NCBI GenBank assembly: GCA_020849075.1
Contig: JADLGZ010000193.1
Span: forward strand, 1-7,132
Reading direction: 5' to 3'
DNA length: 7,132 nt
Source: Fimbriimonadaceae bacterium
Lineage (GTDB): Bacteria; Armatimonadota; Fimbriimonadia; Fimbriimonadales; Fimbriimonadaceae
Part shown: piece by piece, positions 6,352 to 7,132 of the stretch
Position numbering within the stretch: position 1 is the stretch's first letter
Layout: the number at the start of each line of letters is the position of its first letter
Translations under genes and position numbers: made by a program
Notes under the pieces: model-generated
The model's input: the letters and a program-made list of their open reading frames with translations, nothing else
Told to the model about the DNA's origin: nothing
Databases searched by the model: none

Positions 6352-6882
6352 GCCATCAACCGTTGGTCGGACAGCGTTGCGCCATTCTTCGTATTCTTGA
6401 GTGAATGCACGAAGTGGAAGCCCGTAAGGTTTGCCCTTGTAGCCGCGTTCTTAGCCATGCTTACGCATCCTAAGACACGTCGCCCTGCCGTTTATGTACT
6501 ATTCGCGTTTCCGCTAGCAAACGAACTGTGCGATGTCCTCAAAGACGGCTTTCGGATGACGAGGCCATGCGTTGATCTACCTGAGGCCATTCTCAGGGTG
6601 AACAAGCTGACTAGCTTTGGTACGGCTAGCGCCCACTCCGCGAACATGGCGGCCGTGGCCTTGGTCATGACGTATTGCCTTGGCTGGAGGTGGGGCTTGG
6701 GATGGATACTGGTTGCGCTTTTCACTGGCCTGAGCCGCATCTACGTCGGGGTGCACTACCCGAGCCAAGTTCTGCTTGGCTGGGTGTGTGGAGCACTCAT
6801 TGCCCTACTGACTGTTAAGCTCGGAGACCGGCTGAGCCAGTGGTTCAAGAGCCGTCGCGAAGCACGGCTTGAGGAGTACTGA
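6322..6882 (+). CDS. PAP2-superfamily membrane phosphatase
   Basis: This 186-residue integral membrane protein is of the type-2 phosphatidic acid phosphatase superfamily, whose bacterial members dephosphorylate lipids such as undecaprenyl pyrophosphate, phosphatidylglycerophosphate or phosphatidate. The three catalytic motifs are in order: KX6RP at K74...R81-P82; a variant second motif ASAH at 102-105 in place of PSGH, keeping the histidine; and SRX5H at S138-R139...H145. The third motif ends HYPSQ, with Q149 where aspartate is usual. Glucose-6-phosphatases also carry glutamine there, so activity is plausible. Hydrophobic segments lie near 36-48, 56-72, 106-121, 124-137 and 147-165, and the C-terminus (167-186) is charged. 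ATG 6322 is the only start, since a stop codon lies in frame at 6301; the ribosome site is weak. The gene overlaps its neighbours on both sides: the small minus-strand gene head to head and the GerMN gene tail to tail. The lipid substrate cannot be told. Confidence 0.9.
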   Translation: MRSLDIALFHAINRWSDSVAPFFVFLSECTKWKPVRFALVAAFLAMLTHPKTRRPAVYVLFAFPLANELCDVLKDGFRMTRPCVDLPEAILRVNKLTSFGTASAHSANMAAVALVMTYCLGWRWGLGWILVALFTGLSRIYVGVHYPSQVLLGWVCGALIALLTVKLGDRLSQWFKSRREARLEEY

Positions 6883-7132
6883 GATCAATGTGGCCTAGGG
6901 TCTCCATTGGTTGATCACCAATGCAGAACTGAACATTGACTATCTCCTTAAACTGACCAAGCGAATGCAAAATGCCATCCACGAGGGCTCTTTCTTCCTC
7001 AGACCCGTAGGTACGGTCAAAGGCATTATTGAACTGGAGTCGCAACTCTCCCCGCTCGGTAAGAACTGCTTTAGTTGCTCTAGCCTCCTTCGGCGCGATA
7101 TCCGACTCGCGCAAGTACTCGTTCACGGCAAA
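6845..7132 (-). CDS. GerMN-domain protein, C-terminal fragment (5' partial)
   Basis: Ninety-five residues are visible, reading in from beyond the window's right edge. The GTG at 7126 is open in frame to the edge (FAVNEYL...) and is probably internal. The pattern fits the second half of a GerMN domain: a strand pair (LTERGELRLQFNNAF), then SEEERALVDGILHSLGQF as the helix, then VNVQFCIGDQPMETLGHIDLSTP as the final strands and the typical 'iGdxxxxxlghxdlstP' ending. GerMN occurs in the spore germination lipoprotein GerM and in many proteins of non-sporulating bacteria, often envelope lipoproteins; a lipobox would be in the missing part. The 3' end overlaps the convergent PAP2 gene by 38 bp. The family call is by eye and fairly confident; function is unknown. 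Confidence 0.75.
   Translation of the reverse strand, partial: FAVNEYLRESDIAPKEARATKAVLTERGELRLQFNNAFDRTYGSEEERALVDGILHSLGQFKEIVNVQFCIGDQPMETLGHIDLSTPQAVLRDGS

Noticed and set aside
6905..6923. Seven-bp perfect inverted repeat (CATTGGT/ACCAATG, 5-base loop) as a terminator for the PAP2 gene
   Set aside because: It has no T-run on either side, the stem is AT-rich and short, and it lies within the GerMN coding sequence. Probably incidental.

Overview
The window is a compact stretch of bacterial chromosome with roughly even GC content. It holds eight probable genes and only short gaps between them. I see no RNA genes, CRISPR arrays, insertion sequences or phage genes. The mix of genes (an EF-G-2-type elongation factor paralogue, a BMP-type nucleoside-binding lipoprotein, a GerMN-domain protein, a double-FKBP isomerase and several unfamiliar proteins) suggests a deep-branching phylum. 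Armatimonadota (Fimbriimonadia-like) is my best guess, but that is inference from gene content and overall feel, not from a marker gene.

Layout. Positions 1-2040 (+) carry a tight run of three genes. The first is the C-terminal part of a tandem FKBP prolyl isomerase, cut by the window edge. After a 25-bp gap comes a small exported protein with a clear signal peptide. The third starts inside the stop codon of the second (GTGA overlap) and is a shortened, catalytically eroded relative of N-acetyl-gamma-glutamyl-phosphate reductase (ArgC). A 71-bp gap leads to a full-length EF-G-like GTPase (2112-4190, +). It ends convergently against a BMP-family lipoprotein gene (4242-5324, -), with a perfect 12-bp hairpin between them.

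From 5380 (+) there is an unrecognised 209-residue protein, divergent from the lipoprotein gene. Next come a probable small basic membrane protein (6022-6351, -), a PAP2-superfamily membrane phosphatase (6322-6882, +) that overlaps the small gene head to head, and the C-terminal part of a GerMN-domain protein (6845 to beyond the window end, -) that overlaps the PAP2 gene tail to tail by 38 bp.

The genes do not form one obvious pathway. The FKBP and exported-protein genes may be a protein-export and folding pair. The lipoprotein and PAP2 proteins act at the membrane or envelope. The two observations I rate highest are the ArgC-derived pseudoenzyme, which kept a long open frame after losing its nucleotide-binding loop and catalytic cysteine, and the EF-G paralogue, whose G-motifs are altered at normally invariant positions. 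I found no convincing new multi-gene defence or mobile system.
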